Of a stretch of DNA of 64,000 nucleotides, positions 1-9,695 are shown one piece after another. The position numbers and the translations under genes were made by a program. This stretch comes from Corynebacterium pseudotuberculosis (GTDB lineage: Bacteria > Actinomycetota > Actinomycetes > Mycobacteriales > Mycobacteriaceae), in NCBI RefSeq assembly GCF_002155265.1, contig NZ_CP021251.1:1178001-1242000 (forward strand). The letters run 5' to 3'. Each line of letters starts with the position of its first letter. Position 1 is the first letter of the stretch. Under the pieces are notes generated by a model. That model ran no database searches and was not told where the DNA came from. It was given only the letters and a program-made list of their open reading frames with translations.

Positions 1-660
1 TGCACGCATTGTGGCGGAACTGGTGAAATCCAGCAGGTGCAGCGTTCCTTCCTGGGCAATGTGATGACTACTACACCGTGCCCGGTATGCCAAGGAACCG
101 GTGAGGTCATTCCTGATCCTTGTGATAAATGCGCGGGCGATGGTCGCGTGAAAGCTCAGCGTGATCTGGTGGTCAATGTCCCAGCAGGCATTGCAGACGG
201 AATGCGTATCCGTATGGCAGGTCAGGGCGAGGTAGGCCACGGGGGAGGTCCCGCAGGAGACCTTTATGTAGAGATCAACATCCGACCTCATGCTGTGTTC
301 CACAGAGAAGGTAATGATCTACATCTAAAGGTCCACGTACCCATGGTTGATGCTGCACTGGGTGCTGAGCTGAATGTGGAATCCTTGGACGGGGAAACCA
401 TTACGTTTGCAATCCCCGCAGGTACTCAGCCTGCCGAACGCATTGTGGTGGAAGGCAAAGGCATGCCGCAACTCCGCAACACCGGCAATGGAAATATGAT
501 TGCTCACGTTGATGTGACTGTGCCGACGGCATTGGATGAGACGTCGAGAAGCCTGCTTACTCAGCTGCGCGAGCATCGTGATGAGGCAGCAAAGGTCTCG
601 CACGCCGGGGACGGCGAAGAATCACTGTTTGACCGCATACGTAATAAGTTCCGCAGATAA
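1..660 (+). CDS. dnaJ2: Chaperone DnaJ (DnaJ2), C-terminal part, truncated by window edge
   Basis: Reading frame is open from base 1, so the start lies outside the window; 219 residues are visible. DnaJ is the Hsp40 co-chaperone that delivers unfolded clients to DnaK and stimulates its ATPase in the cytoplasm. Three CxxCxGxG zinc-finger repeats are present (CTHCGGTG at residues 1-8, then CPVCQGTG and CDKCAGDG), followed by the two beta-sandwich client-binding domains and a short dimerisation tail. The J-domain, the G/F-rich linker and the first zinc repeat must lie upstream. Followed after 16 bp by rsmE, the usual actinobacterial order for the second DnaJ copy (hrcA-dnaJ2-rsmE). The '2' suffix is inferred from this context. 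Confidence 0.93.
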   Translation, partial: CTHCGGTGEIQQVQRSFLGNVMTTTPCPVCQGTGEVIPDPCDKCAGDGRVKAQRDLVVNVPAGIADGMRIRMAGQGEVGHGGGPAGDLYVEINIRPHAVFHREGNDLHLKVHVPMVDAALGAELNVESLDGETITFAIPAGTQPAERIVVEGKGMPQLRNTGNGNMIAHVDVTVPTALDETSRSLLTQLREHRDEAAKVSHAGDGEESLFDRIRNKFRR

Positions 661-676
661 CTCGAGGACCCACCTG

Positions 677-1447
677 ATGTCGTTGCCTACCTTTGTGTAC
701 GACCTTGATGCTGTTCTTCAAGGTCAGCACCCCCGCCTGCCCGAGGTAGGAGAGATCGCTCGCTTGGATGGGGCTGAGGGGCGTCATGCTGTGAGCGTGA
801 AACGCATCGTGGCCGGAGAGCGCATCAAGCTTATCGACGCTCACGGCGCCTATGCTGAAGCGCTGGTAACGGAAACTTCCGGGAAAGACAGGCTCGCAGC
901 GCGCGTTGAGATTAGTGAAACGCAAAGCCCTGTGGGCCCATCGGTTACAGTTTTCCAGGCGATTCCTAAATCAGAGCGCTCGGAACTGGCTGTTGACCTG
1001 CTTACCCAAGGCGGCGTGGACGCGATAGTTCCATGGGAAGCTCAGCGTTGTGTTGCTAAATGGTCGGGGACTAAACGCGAAAAGAGCGTGCAAAAGTGGC
1101 GGGCGGCCGCGGTTGCGGCGGCTAAACAATCACGACGCTCTGCTATACCGACGATTGGTTCTCCCATTAATACGTCGGAGTTGGCTCTGAGACTTAAAAC
1201 AGAGGGCTTTGATCTGGTCTTGATGCTGCATGAGGATGCGCAGCAGGCTTTTGCAGCCCTTCCATTGCAACAGGCGAGCTCGATTGCGTTGATCATTGGC
1301 CCTGAGGGCGGCATTGGCCAGGAAGAATCCTCTGAGCTGCAAGCTGCGGGCGCGCGATTGGCCAAGTTGGGGCCTGAAGTTCTGCGGACTGCCTCGGCAG
1401 GAATCGTCGCGCTTGCGGCAATCGGTGTCCTGACTTCACGCTGGTAG
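677..1447 (+). CDS. rsmE: 16S rRNA (uracil(1498)-N3)-methyltransferase RsmE
   Basis: 256-residue SPOUT-class methyltransferase that methylates N3 of U1498 in 16S rRNA using S-adenosylmethionine. The N-terminal PUA-like domain contains the RLDGAEGRHAVSVKRI segment. The C-terminal knot carries IIGPEGGIGQEE and LGPEVLRTASAG, the SAM-binding loops; the family usually has ETA where this protein has ASA. The ATG at 677 is preferred because the frame upstream of it encodes a basic, non-family extension overlapping dnaJ2. Fits between dnaJ2 and phoH as in other corynebacteria. Confidence 0.9.
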   Translation: MSLPTFVYDLDAVLQGQHPRLPEVGEIARLDGAEGRHAVSVKRIVAGERIKLIDAHGAYAEALVTETSGKDRLAARVEISETQSPVGPSVTVFQAIPKSERSELAVDLLTQGGVDAIVPWEAQRCVAKWSGTKREKSVQKWRAAAVAAAKQSRRSAIPTIGSPINTSELALRLKTEGFDLVLMLHEDAQQAFAALPLQQASSIALIIGPEGGIGQEESSELQAAGARLAKLGPEVLRTASAGIVALAAIGVLTSRW

Positions 1448-1494
1448 AATCCAGCACAGACAGAGAACAACTAGAGATAGGTTGAATCAGTATA

Positions 1495-2532
1495 GTGGCT
1501 AGTGAGCAACAAACCGTGCGTGTCCGCAGAGATGCTGGCATCATCACCAAAACTGTTGAGATAGATGAGCAGCACTTACAGACGGTGCTCGGGGTCACCG
1601 ACGAGAACCTAAAAGTATTAGAGAATCAACTCGATTGCTCTATCTTTGTTCGTGGCACTCAGGTCACGCTGACTGGTCCTGACCATGAGGTCGCTCGCGC
1701 AGTGAAAGTGCTCAAAGAACTGCAATCTATAGCTAGGAGAGGGCATGTGATTAGCCCAGCCTCCGTAAAACATGCCATAGGAATAGTGACTGTCGAGGCT
1801 CCCCAGTCCGTGTCTCAAGTACTTGCAAGCGACATCATCGCGCGTCGCGGAAAAGTGATTCGGGCAAAGACACTCGGCCAGAAGCATTACGTTGACGCCA
1901 TAGATGACAACACTATTGTTTTTGGCCTAGGTCCAGCGGGTTCTGGAAAGACCTACCTTGCCATGGCCAAAGCTGTCCAGGCATTGCAAACCAAGCAGGT
2001 GAGTCGGATCATTCTCACACGCCCTGCGGTAGAAGCAGGGGAGAAGCTTGGTTTTCTTCCCGGTACCTTGAACGAGAAGATCGATCCTTATCTGCGCCCG
2101 CTCCATGACGCGCTCAGGGACATGGTGGATCCAGAAATTATCCCCAAACTCATGGAAGCCGGAATCGTGGAGGTCGCCCCCCTCGCCTACATGCGAGGCC
2201 GTACGCTCAATGATGCTTTTGTGATTCTCGATGAAGCCCAGAATACGACTGCAGCGCAGATGAAGATGTTCCTGACTCGTTTGGGATTTGGCTCAAAGAT
2301 GGTGGTCACAGGGGACATCACCCAGGTGGACCTGCCGGGAGGACAGAAGTCCGGCTTAAGGCTGGTGCGAGACATTCTTCGGGGCGTAGAAGACGTAGAT
2401 TTCTGTGAACTTACTTCAGCAGACGTGGTCAGACATCAGCTCGTGGGGCGCATTGTGGAAGCCTACGACGACTATGAAGAAAACCTGGAGCGGGCGGCGC
2501 GGGCGCGTCGGCAAGCAGAAAGCGAGAGCTAA
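1495..2532 (+). CDS. phoH: PhoH-family ATPase/RNA-associated protein
   Basis: 345-residue PhoH-like protein. The P-loop GPAGSGKTYLAMA (about residues 147-159) and a Walker B FVILDEAQN are clear, with the conserved RGRTLNDAF segment before it and TGDITQVDLP after it. The N-terminal ~100 residues form the KH-like extension typical of bacterial PhoH proteins encoded beside ybeY. The family is linked to RNA metabolism and ribosome quality control, but its precise reaction is not settled. GTG start at 1495, an AGG-containing site upstream, and a stop directly abutting the ybeY GTG imply translational coupling. Confidence 0.92.
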   Translation: MASEQQTVRVRRDAGIITKTVEIDEQHLQTVLGVTDENLKVLENQLDCSIFVRGTQVTLTGPDHEVARAVKVLKELQSIARRGHVISPASVKHAIGIVTVEAPQSVSQVLASDIIARRGKVIRAKTLGQKHYVDAIDDNTIVFGLGPAGSGKTYLAMAKAVQALQTKQVSRIILTRPAVEAGEKLGFLPGTLNEKIDPYLRPLHDALRDMVDPEIIPKLMEAGIVEVAPLAYMRGRTLNDAFVILDEAQNTTAAQMKMFLTRLGFGSKMVVTGDITQVDLPGGQKSGLRLVRDILRGVEDVDFCELTSADVVRHQLVGRIVEAYDDYEENLERAARARRQAESES

Positions 2533-3123
2533 GTGAGCATCGAAGTCGTTAATGAATCAGGTTGTGACGGGGTCAACGAGGAAGCTCTTATCGACGTAGC
2601 CACGTTTGTACTGGGAGAGATGGATGTGCACCCAGACGCAGAGGTAACTATTTCAGTCGTCGACGTCCCCACCATGAGCGACCTACACGTGCGTTGGATG
2701 GACCTTGAAGGCCCCACGGACGTGATGAGCTTTCCCATGGACGAGCTCACCCCGGGGATGGGGCGTCCCGACGCTGGTGCCCCAGGGCCCGCCTTGCTCG
2801 GAGACATCATCCTGTGCCCGGATTTTGCTATGAAGCAGGCAGAAAAAGCCGGACATGACCTGGGACATGAACTCGCTCTGCTCACTACCCATGGATGCTT
2901 GCATCTTCTTGGATATGACCACATCGAGCCTGCGGATGAACAAACAATGTTCTCACTGCAAAATGAGTTGTTATCCGATTGGTATGGATTCTGTGAAAAG
3001 CGCGGCGTGGAGTTTCAACCCAAACCCTCCAACGCTGGGGCTTTCCCAACAGCCGCAGAACGGGTGGAACTAGATAAGCAAGTGCCCGGTGGCGGAATTC
3101 CCGCTATCGGGGAGCCGCGATGA
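2533..3123 (+). CDS. ybeY: Endoribonuclease YbeY
   Basis: 196-residue metal-dependent endoribonuclease for 16S rRNA 3'-end maturation and 70S quality control. The zinc signature [11 protein letters not shown] (HxxxHxxxxxH) is intact. The protein carries a roughly 40-residue C-terminal tail beyond the catalytic core, as in other corynebacteria. The GTG start touches the phoH stop and the end overlaps the next gene by 4 bp (ATGA), so phoH-ybeY-CBS protein is one transcription unit. Function is assigned from the family; the metal motif is seen directly. Confidence 0.93.
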   Translation: MSIEVVNESGCDGVNEEALIDVATFVLGEMDVHPDAEVTISVVDVPTMSDLHVRWMDLEGPTDVMSFPMDELTPGMGRPDAGAPGPALLGDIILCPDFAMKQAEKAGHDLGHELALLTTHGCLHLLGYDHIEPADEQTMFSLQNELLSDWYGFCEKRGVEFQPKPSNAGAFPTAAERVELDKQVPGGGIPAIGEPR

Positions 3124-4445
3124 CCCCTCTTATATGTGGGGCTGCGACCCTAAGCGCACTTCTTCTTTCCGGTTTCTTGGGCGCAGTAGAAGCTGCCGTC
3201 AGCTCAATTTCTGTGGCACGCGTTGAGCAGATTAACAAAGACACCGAGTCGCGTGCTTCGCGTACGTTACTGCATGTGCTGGAAAATCGTGCCGAGCACA
3301 TCAACCTCTTGATTTTATTGCGTACGCTTCTCGACGTCACAGCGGCTGCCTTCGCAGCATTGCTAGCCATTGACCTCATCGAGTCAAGTGTTTGGGCGCT
3401 TACCGCAGCGATTGTCGGCGTATCGCTTATCACGTTTACTGTTATCGGAGTTTTTTCCCGGACCGTGGGGCGAAAGAATCCCTATACAGTCTCTTTATCT
3501 TCCGCGTGGTTATTAAGAGCATTATCGGCAGTCCTGGGACCAATCCCGCGGCTACTCATCAAGATCGGCAATATCATTGCTCCCGGCCCTGGCTTTCAAG
3601 ATGGACCGTATTCCACTGAGGTGGAGTTGCGTGAAATGGTTGACATCGCTCAAGAACATGGAGTCGTAGAGGTCGAGGAGCGACGGATGATCCAATCCGT
3701 CTTTGATCTTGCGTCAACTACAGCCCGCTCGGTCATGGTCCCACGTACAGATATGGTGTGGATTGAGTCCGGAAAGACCGCGGGACAAGCGACGAGTCTG
3801 TGTGTGAGATCGGGTTTTTCCCGAATCCCAGTAATCGGCGATACCGTCGATGACATTATTGGGGTGGTCTTTCTTAAAGACCTCGTGCAAAGAACCTACT
3901 ATTCCACCGACGGCGGGCGCAGCGTGACCGTAGACGAGGTAATGCGCCCACCGACCTTTGTTCCGGATTCTAAAAGCCTTGACACTTTGCTGCATGAGAT
4001 GCAACGCGACCGTAACCACATCGCTATGCTTGTCGATGAATTTGGCGGGATCGCTGGACTTGTATCCATTGAAGACATCTTGGAAGAAATCGTCGGTGAA
4101 ATCGCAGATGAATACGACGATCGAGAAATCGCTCCCATCGAACGCCTTGATAGCGAGTCTCTACCCATGTATCGCGTAGTCTCTCGTCTCTCCTTAGAAG
4201 ACCTTACGGAAACCATCGAAGAGGATCTTGATAGGGAGATTGAGTTTTCTGAAGACATCCGGGACCAGGTGGACACAGTAGGCGGTCTCATAGCCTATGA
4301 GATGGGTCGCGTTCCACTCCCAGGCTCTGTAGTGAGTACTAGCGGAATACAACTGCGGGCAGAGGGGGGCCGGGACCGTCGGGGGAGGATCCAGGTAAGG
4401 TCTGTGGTCGTTTCAGTGTTACCGGAAGACTCAGCCACGGATTGA
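3120..4445 (+). CDS. CNNM/CorC-type membrane protein with CBS pair (HlyC/CorC family)
   Basis: 441 residues. The N-terminal third holds hydrophobic helices (about residues 5-30, 60-85 and 90-115) of the DUF21 transmembrane domain, followed by two CBS repeats (around [11 protein letters not shown] and [11 protein letters not shown]) and a C-terminal CorC_HlyC domain. Often annotated as hemolysin; family members are better supported as magnesium efflux or transport regulators. The family segment [20 protein letters not shown] is conserved. Start codon overlaps the ybeY stop by 4 bp. Substrate is not visible in the sequence. Confidence 0.88.
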   Translation: MTPLICGAATLSALLLSGFLGAVEAAVSSISVARVEQINKDTESRASRTLLHVLENRAEHINLLILLRTLLDVTAAAFAALLAIDLIESSVWALTAAIVGVSLITFTVIGVFSRTVGRKNPYTVSLSSAWLLRALSAVLGPIPRLLIKIGNIIAPGPGFQDGPYSTEVELREMVDIAQEHGVVEVEERRMIQSVFDLASTTARSVMVPRTDMVWIESGKTAGQATSLCVRSGFSRIPVIGDTVDDIIGVVFLKDLVQRTYYSTDGGRSVTVDEVMRPPTFVPDSKSLDTLLHEMQRDRNHIAMLVDEFGGIAGLVSIEDILEEIVGEIADEYDDREIAPIERLDSESLPMYRVVSRLSLEDLTETIEEDLDREIEFSEDIRDQVDTVGGLIAYEMGRVPLPGSVVSTSGIQLRAEGGRDRRGRIQVRSVVVSVLPEDSATD

Positions 4446-4493
4446 TGTGCCCTTCGGGGGTACAACAAGTTTGTAATCTGTTAGGTAACGCGC

Positions 4494-5357
4494 ATGATTA
4501 AACACATGAATATCCTCTCCATCCAGTCTCATGTCACATATGGACACGTGGGAAATTCCGCCGCAGTTTTCCCGCTACAGCGCATTGGTCACGAAGTCTG
4601 GCCGGTCCACACAGTGAATTTTTCCAATCACACTGGTTACGGCGAGTGGGGAGGAGAACTCATCCCCGCCCAGCAGGTGAAAAGCGTTATCTCTGGGGTT
4701 GCAGAACGTGGTGCTTTTCCCCACATTGATGCAATACTTTCTGGCTACCAAGGCGGATCAGACATCGCAGACGTAATTATTGACGCAGTTGCGCAGATCA
4801 AAGCCGCAAACCCTAACGCGCTTTATGCTTGTGACCCGGTGATGGGCAACGCCGCATCGGGCTGCTTTGTCTCGGAGCTCATTCCACCGCTCCTACGCGA
4901 TCGTGTAGTACCTGTTGCAGACATTATTACCCCCAATCAATTTGAGCTGGAATACCTCACCGGGGTTCCTGCGCATGATCTCGAATCAACCCTGGAGGCG
5001 GTTGCCGCTGCCCGCGCTATGGGACCCAATACCGTTCTGGTCACCTCGGTGCGTAGGCCAGAGACCCCCGCCAACGCCATCGAAATGCTCGCCGTGGATG
5101 ATAAAGGCGCATGGCTCGTCCAGACCCCGTTCCTGGACTTTAAGCGCAACGGCTCAGGTGACGTCACCGCCGCCCTATTCACTGGGCACTACATACGAGA
5201 TCACGACGCAGCCTCGGCATTAGCCCGCACCGCATCGTCTGTCTTTGACCTCATTGAGACCACTTACCGCTCGGGCTCACGTGAGCTGCAATTGATCCAG
5301 GCTCAGGAGTCTTATGCAAACCCTCGGATGCAGTTCACTGTGGAAAAAGTCGGATAA
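4494..5357 (+). CDS. pdxY: Pyridoxal kinase PdxY
   Basis: 287-residue ribokinase-fold kinase that phosphorylates pyridoxal to pyridoxal 5'-phosphate in the B6 salvage pathway. The N-terminus ILSIQSHVTYGHVGNSAA is the pyridoxal kinase signature; CDPVMGN and ITPNQFELEYLTG follow. The C-terminal anion hole, usually GTGD, reads NGSGDVTAALF and keeps the catalytic Asp. Start at 4494 has GTTAGGTAA upstream; an in-frame ATG at 4506 is the alternative. Separated by about 50 bp from the CBS gene and 97 bp from era, so probably its own unit. Confidence 0.9.
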   Translation: MIKHMNILSIQSHVTYGHVGNSAAVFPLQRIGHEVWPVHTVNFSNHTGYGEWGGELIPAQQVKSVISGVAERGAFPHIDAILSGYQGGSDIADVIIDAVAQIKAANPNALYACDPVMGNAASGCFVSELIPPLLRDRVVPVADIITPNQFELEYLTGVPAHDLESTLEAVAAARAMGPNTVLVTSVRRPETPANAIEMLAVDDKGAWLVQTPFLDFKRNGSGDVTAALFTGHYIRDHDAASALARTASSVFDLIETTYRSGSRELQLIQAQESYANPRMQFTVEKVG

Positions 5358-5454
5358 TCCGTGGGGAATTACGCATCGTAGTGTAGGAAGGCTCGCCCTA
5401 TGGCTTACTATGGGGAGAGATTAACTTTGGATTTCCCCACGTAGAAGGAGACAG

Positions 5455-6372
5455 GTGAGTTTCACCGAGACCCCCGAAGGATTCCGTTCGGGATTCATCA
5501 GCTTTGTTGGCCGACCTAACACAGGCAAGTCGACGTTGACCAACGCTTTGGTCGGCGAGAAAATCGCGATTACGGCTAACCAGCCAGAGACCACTCGCCA
5601 TCCTATTCGCGGCATCGTGCATCGTCCTGATGCTCAGATCATCGTGGTGGATACCCCAGGGTTGCACCGCCCTCGGACTCTCTTGGGCGAGCGGCTTAAT
5701 GAGGTAGTCAAGGACACCTATGCGGATATGGACTTAATCGGCCTGACTATTCCGGCCGACGAGAAGATCGGTCCGGGCGATCGCTGGATCCTTGATGCCG
5801 TAAAAAAGGTTGCTCCCAAAACCCCGATTCTGGGCATTGTGACAAAAGCAGACAAAGTGTCTAGGGATCAGGTTGCGGTGCAATTGATGGCGCTTCACGA
5901 GCTGCTGGGAGGAGAGAGCGAGGTCGTTCCCGTCTCAGCCGTCACCGGAGAGCAACGGGATGTGCTTCTGGACGTTATCACTGGGCTACTACCAGAAGGG
6001 CCAAAGTTTTATCCAGATGACCATGTGACTGATGATGACACGGAGACTCGCATTGCGGAGCTTATCCGCGAGGCGGCTCTTGCAGGCCTTAAAGACGAGC
6101 TTCCGCACTCTGTTGCCGTTCAGATAGATGAGATTCTTCCCAACGACGAGCGTGAGGACGTCTTGGATGTCCACGCGGTGATCTATGTGGAACGGCCAGG
6201 GCAAAAGTCGATCATTATTGGCAAAGACGGAAGACGCCTCGGGCGCATTATCCACAACGCTCGCCCGGAAGTGATCAAGATTCTGGGGCAGAACGTGTTC
6301 CTGGACCTTCGTATCAAGGTCTTGAAGAATTGGCAGCAAGATCCTAAGCAGTTGGGACGACTAGGCTTCTAG
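5455..6372 (+). CDS. era: GTPase Era
   Basis: 305-residue ribosome-assembly GTPase that binds the 3' end of 16S rRNA. G1 GRPNTGKST, G3 DTPGLH, G4 TKAD and G5 VSAVTGE are present, and a KH RNA-binding domain follows with the IIIGKDGRRLGRI loop near the C-terminus. GTG start at 5455 has a strong GAAGGAG site 6 nt upstream. The stop overlaps the recO start by one base, so the two are coupled. The G4 motif reads TKAD instead of NKxD, a common variant. Confidence 0.96.
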   Translation: MSFTETPEGFRSGFISFVGRPNTGKSTLTNALVGEKIAITANQPETTRHPIRGIVHRPDAQIIVVDTPGLHRPRTLLGERLNEVVKDTYADMDLIGLTIPADEKIGPGDRWILDAVKKVAPKTPILGIVTKADKVSRDQVAVQLMALHELLGGESEVVPVSAVTGEQRDVLLDVITGLLPEGPKFYPDDHVTDDDTETRIAELIREAALAGLKDELPHSVAVQIDEILPNDEREDVLDVHAVIYVERPGQKSIIIGKDGRRLGRIIHNARPEVIKILGQNVFLDLRIKVLKNWQQDPKQLGRLGF

Positions 6373-7100
6373 TGCGTCGAGACAGCTACCGAGAGCGGGC
6401 CTTGGTGGTTCGTACATACGATTTTGGGGAGGCCGACCGCATCGTTGTTCTCCTCACTCGGGGGCGAGGCATTGTCCGCGCCGTAGCCAAAGGCGTACGG
6501 CGGGCAAAAAGTCGTTTCGGCTCGCGCTTGCAACCCTTTGTGGAGCTGGATGTTCAGCTCTACGTAGGAAGAACACTCGACTCCATTACTGCGGCGGATA
6601 CCGTGGCGTACTTTGGCTCGCAGCTTATCGACGACCCCACTCGCTACGCTGCAGCGTGCGTTGTCCTGGAATCTGTGGAAAAGATGTCTATCGGGGCAGA
6701 ACCCCAGCTTTTTGATCTCGCAGTGGAGGCATTACAAGGCTTACAAACCACAGCACAACCACTGTACGATGTGGATGCTTTCTTGCTTCAGGCCATGAAC
6801 TGCGCAGGGTGGGCGCCTAGTCTTTTCGACTGCGCCCAGTGCGGCGCTTCCGGTCCGCACCATGCTTTCCATCCCGTCGCCGGGGGTGCAGTGTGCGTGC
6901 ACTGCCGACCTCCAGGGGCAGTGGACGTTGATCCTGAGACGCTGCATATGATGTGGCTGATGGCTGGGGGATTCAGGGAAGCAGCTCTCTCCGTGGGGAA
7001 TCGGGAGAGATTTCTCCAGGCACATGGGATTGTGCGTTCCTATCTTTATTTTCATCTTGAGCGGGGGTTAGCAAGCCTCAATGTTTTGGATCAGGTGTGA
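6372..7100 (+). CDS. recO: DNA repair protein RecO
   Basis: 242-residue recombination mediator that helps load RecA on SSB-coated single-stranded DNA in the RecFOR pathway and anneals strands. The N-terminal OB fold (YRERALVVRTYDFGEADRIV) is followed by a helical region and a four-cysteine zinc site (CAQC, then CVHC about 20 residues later). GTG start overlaps the era stop by one base. Length and context (era-recO-uppS) are standard for actinobacteria. Confidence 0.94.
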   Translation: MRRDSYRERALVVRTYDFGEADRIVVLLTRGRGIVRAVAKGVRRAKSRFGSRLQPFVELDVQLYVGRTLDSITAADTVAYFGSQLIDDPTRYAAACVVLESVEKMSIGAEPQLFDLAVEALQGLQTTAQPLYDVDAFLLQAMNCAGWAPSLFDCAQCGASGPHHAFHPVAGGAVCVHCRPPGAVDVDPETLHMMWLMAGGFREAALSVGNRERFLQAHGIVRSYLYFHLERGLASLNVLDQV

Positions 7101-7119
7101 GGATGGCAGAATATAGGCC

Positions 7120-7857
7120 GTGAATCAGCTACCTGCGCCGCCAAATATTCCTGCGGAATTTCTTCCCCGCCATATTGCCCTTGTCATGGATGGAAATGGA
7201 CGGTGGGCTACTCAGCGAGGTTTGAAGCGAACTGAGGGGCACAAGCGAGGTGAGGCCGTCTTGCTAGACATGGTAGAGGCCTGCCTAGCTATGAAAATCC
7301 CCTATTTATCGGCGTATGCATTCTCTACAGAGAATTGGCGGCGTTCCACAGATGAAGTCCGTTTTCTTATGGGATTTAACCGAGACGTGCTGCAGCGACA
7401 AAAAGAACGATTGCACGAGCTTGGGGTGAGGGTCCGATGGGCGGGGCGTCGTCCGCGCCTGTGGCGTAGTGTGATCAAAGAGCTGGAATCAGCAGAAGAG
7501 CTGACCAAGAACAATACAAATATGACGCTCGTGATGTGCGTCAACTATGGTGGCCGCGCAGAAATCGTGGACGCAGCTAGGGAAATAGCGCGGCTAGCTG
7601 CGCAGGGAGAACTGCGTCCGCAAGATATTACGGAAGCATCGTTTTCACAGTTCCTCGATGAACCTGATATGCCCGATGTGGATCTTTTCTTACGACCTTC
7701 CGGAGAAAAACGTACTTCTAATTTTCTGCTCTGGCAGTCAGCCTATGCTGAGATGATTTATCAGAATAAATTATTCCCGGATTACACCGCACGTGATCTG
7801 TATTGTGCGGTGGAGGAATATGCGCGCAGGGATCGCCGATTTGGAGGAACCAAGTGA
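7120..7857 (+). CDS. uppS: Isoprenyl transferase (decaprenyl/undecaprenyl diphosphate synthase)
   Basis: 245-residue cis-prenyltransferase that condenses isopentenyl diphosphate units to make the polyprenyl lipid carrier for peptidoglycan and arabinogalactan. The first motif [13 protein letters not shown] has the catalytic Asp; the C-terminal motif [15 protein letters not shown] binds pyrophosphate and normally starts with RTSGE or RLSGE. GTG start 20 bp after recO. The end overlaps the next gene by GTGA. Chain length (C50 versus C55) cannot be read from the sequence. Confidence 0.94.
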   Translation: MNQLPAPPNIPAEFLPRHIALVMDGNGRWATQRGLKRTEGHKRGEAVLLDMVEACLAMKIPYLSAYAFSTENWRRSTDEVRFLMGFNRDVLQRQKERLHELGVRVRWAGRRPRLWRSVIKELESAEELTKNNTNMTLVMCVNYGGRAEIVDAAREIARLAAQGELRPQDITEASFSQFLDEPDMPDVDLFLRPSGEKRTSNFLLWQSAYAEMIYQNKLFPDYTARDLYCAVEEYARRDRRFGGTK

Positions 7858-8954
7858 CAATCGACTCCACGCAGCCTACGGCTAAACAGCTGAGAAAATG
7901 GCGTCAATATTTGGCCAATGAGCGTGCAGAAGCCGCTGTGTACCGGGAATTGGCTAAAAGAAAAGACGGTGAAGAGCGAGAAATTCTTCTTTCTGTCGCC
8001 GACGCTGAGGCTCGCCATGAGCAGCATTGGCGTGATCTGTTGGGCGATAACGTTGGTATGCCGCAGCGCCCAGATCGCTCGACGCGAACTTTGGCCTTTC
8101 TCGCGGAGCATTTTGGCTCGGTATTTGCGCTTGCGCTGATGCAATCTGCGGAGCAACGGAGTCCATACACTGATGATGAGGATGCCACGGCGCAGATGAA
8201 AGCCGATGAGGCTATCCATGCTGAGATCGTGCGTGGGTTAGCGGCACGTGGCCGGGAGCAGATGAGCGGAAATTTCCGTGCTGCAATTTTTGGTGCCAAC
8301 GACGGACTTGTTTCTAATCTGGCGCTTGTTCTTGGTGTGATGACTTCCGGGGTGAGCTCACACATCGTGTTGCTTACTGGAATATCTGGCTTATTATCTG
8401 GTGCTTTGTCTATGGGAGCCGGCGAATATATCTCAGTTAAGAGCCAAAACGAGCTTCTCGACGCTTCCGCGCCGCACCCTGGTACAAAAACCGTCATCCC
8501 GCAGCTTGACGTGGACGCCAATGAGCTAGCTCTGGTTTATAGAGCGCGAGGCATGAACCATGAAGAAGCAGAAAATAAGGCTGCTGAAGTATTCAGGGTG
8601 TTAGAAGCCCAGGGAAACACTGGAATCGTGCCAGAAAAGTATTTTGGCGAGCTGCATGATTCGAAGGATCTCTCCAACAACGGTGCCTGGTCTGCCGCAG
8701 TATCTAGTTTTCTGTGTTTTGGTGCAGGGGCATTGGTTCCGATTATTCCGTTTTTCTTCGGATTATCCAGCGCTGTGGCCGGCATAATTGCTTTGGTCCT
8801 CGTGGGGGTTGCATTGATGGCAACCGGTGGCGTCACAGGGATCCTGTCTGGAAAACCACCGTTGAAGCGGGCTTTGAGACAACCAGCGGTTGGCTTTATC
8901 GCAGCAGCTGTTACTTATGTTTTAGGTAAGCTTTTCGGGGTGGCTTTAGGATAA
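7854..8954 (+). CDS. Ferritin-like/VIT1 (CCC1) family membrane protein
   Basis: 366 residues. Residues 1-140 form a ferritin-like helical domain with carboxylate/His pairs ([29 protein letters not shown]) resembling rubrerythrin-type di-iron sites. Residues 150-366 are a VIT1/CCC1 domain: [30 protein letters not shown], then three to four hydrophobic helices. VIT1 family members move Fe2+/Mn2+ out of the cytoplasm. GTG at 7854 is chosen because GGAGG lies 7 nt upstream and the extension before it lies inside uppS. Transported ion is inferred. Confidence 0.87.
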   Translation: MTIDSTQPTAKQLRKWRQYLANERAEAAVYRELAKRKDGEEREILLSVADAEARHEQHWRDLLGDNVGMPQRPDRSTRTLAFLAEHFGSVFALALMQSAEQRSPYTDDEDATAQMKADEAIHAEIVRGLAARGREQMSGNFRAAIFGANDGLVSNLALVLGVMTSGVSSHIVLLTGISGLLSGALSMGAGEYISVKSQNELLDASAPHPGTKTVIPQLDVDANELALVYRARGMNHEEAENKAAEVFRVLEAQGNTGIVPEKYFGELHDSKDLSNNGAWSAAVSSFLCFGAGALVPIIPFFFGLSSAVAGIIALVLVGVALMATGGVTGILSGKPPLKRALRQPAVGFIAAAVTYVLGKLFGVALG

Positions 8955-8960
8955 AACGAT

Positions 8961-8990
8961 ATGAGGGGCGGCAAGCTTGCCGCCCCTCAT
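8961..8990. terminator. Bidirectional terminator, perfect palindrome
   Basis: A 30-bp perfect palindrome (arms 8961-8975 and 8976-8990, ATGAGGGGCGGCAAG and its complement) lies between the convergent VIT1-family gene and zur. GC-rich arms and position between converging stops fit a shared terminator; there is no long T-run. Confidence 0.7.
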
Positions 8991-8994
8991 GAGG

Positions 8995-9420
8995 TTATGC
9001 GCTGAGTTTACATTGCTGGCAGAGTCCGTAGATTTCTGCGTCATGTCCGGTGAGCTCAAACCCATGAGTAGCCGCGACTTCTTTGGCCCATTTCTCCACG
9101 GGGCCTCCGTCGATTTCCACTGTTTTGCCGCAGTGGGAGCATACCAAGTGATGGTGATGATCATTGCTGAGGCAGTGGCGGTATAGGGTCTCGCCATTGG
9201 ACATGTGTAGAACGTCCACAGCTTCAATATCTGTAAGCGACTGGAGTGTGCGATAAACCGTGGTGAGACCAACTTTGAGGTCTCGCTTTGTAAGCTCTTG
9301 GTGGATAGCTTTAGCTGAAGCAAAGTAGTCAAGGTCTTTGAGGACGCTGACAACGGCAGTCCGCTGGCGAGTACTACGTACTCCCAGCTTGGGCACATTT
9401 CGGTCGATAGTGCGATTCAT
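8995..9420 (-). CDS. zur: Fur-family zinc-responsive regulator Zur (FurB)
   Basis: 141-residue winged-helix repressor. The DNA-binding half (RSTRQRTAVVSVLKDLDYFAS) is followed by the metal-binding half with HHHHLVCSHCG and a C-terminal CQQC, the two cysteine pairs of the structural zinc site. Assigned as Zur instead of Fur from its position beside an ArsR regulator and glyS, which matches C. glutamicum and the mycobacterial smtB-furB-glyS locus. ATG at 9420 is chosen because GAAGGAAG sits about 7 nt upstream; an upstream in-frame start adds 12 unlikely residues. Confidence 0.9.
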   Translation of the reverse strand: MNRTIDRNVPKLGVRSTRQRTAVVSVLKDLDYFASAKAIHQELTKRDLKVGLTTVYRTLQSLTDIEAVDVLHMSNGETLYRHCLSNDHHHHLVCSHCGKTVEIDGGPVEKWAKEVAATHGFELTGHDAEIYGLCQQCKLSA

Positions 9421-9642
9421 GTCTTGTCTTCCTTCCTCGGAAAGAGCCGAGAGCAAAAAGCGGGATTCTTGAGTTATTCACCCGCGAGTGGTGTGGCAGT
9501 TTGGGAGGACAGCCAAGGTAAATATAAGGATTAGAAATGCCTGTTGGCTGCACTAGCGTTGTCAATAAGCTGTGAATTTTTCCTCCTAATGACAATATAG
9601 ACCATACGGACGATCTTTCCTATTTGCCTCACTAATGAAAAA

Positions 9643-9680
9643 GTCCAGTCTAAAGCCCTTAAAGGGACCCTAGACTGGAC
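9643..9680 (-). terminator. Rho-independent terminator of arsR
   Basis: Arms GTCCAGTCTA (9643-9652) and TAGACTGGAC (9671-9680), with an inner CCCTT/AAGGG pairing, followed on the minus strand by TTTTTC. It ends the arsR transcript, so zur must also have its own promoter within 9421-9640. Confidence 0.75.
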
Positions 9681-9695
9681 CTAAGTGTCGGTTCG

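Noticed and set aside
9421-9642. Zur or Fur operator in the zur promoter region
   Set aside because: No palindrome resembling TGAAAATnATTTTCA was found; TGACAATATAGACCAT is not symmetrical.
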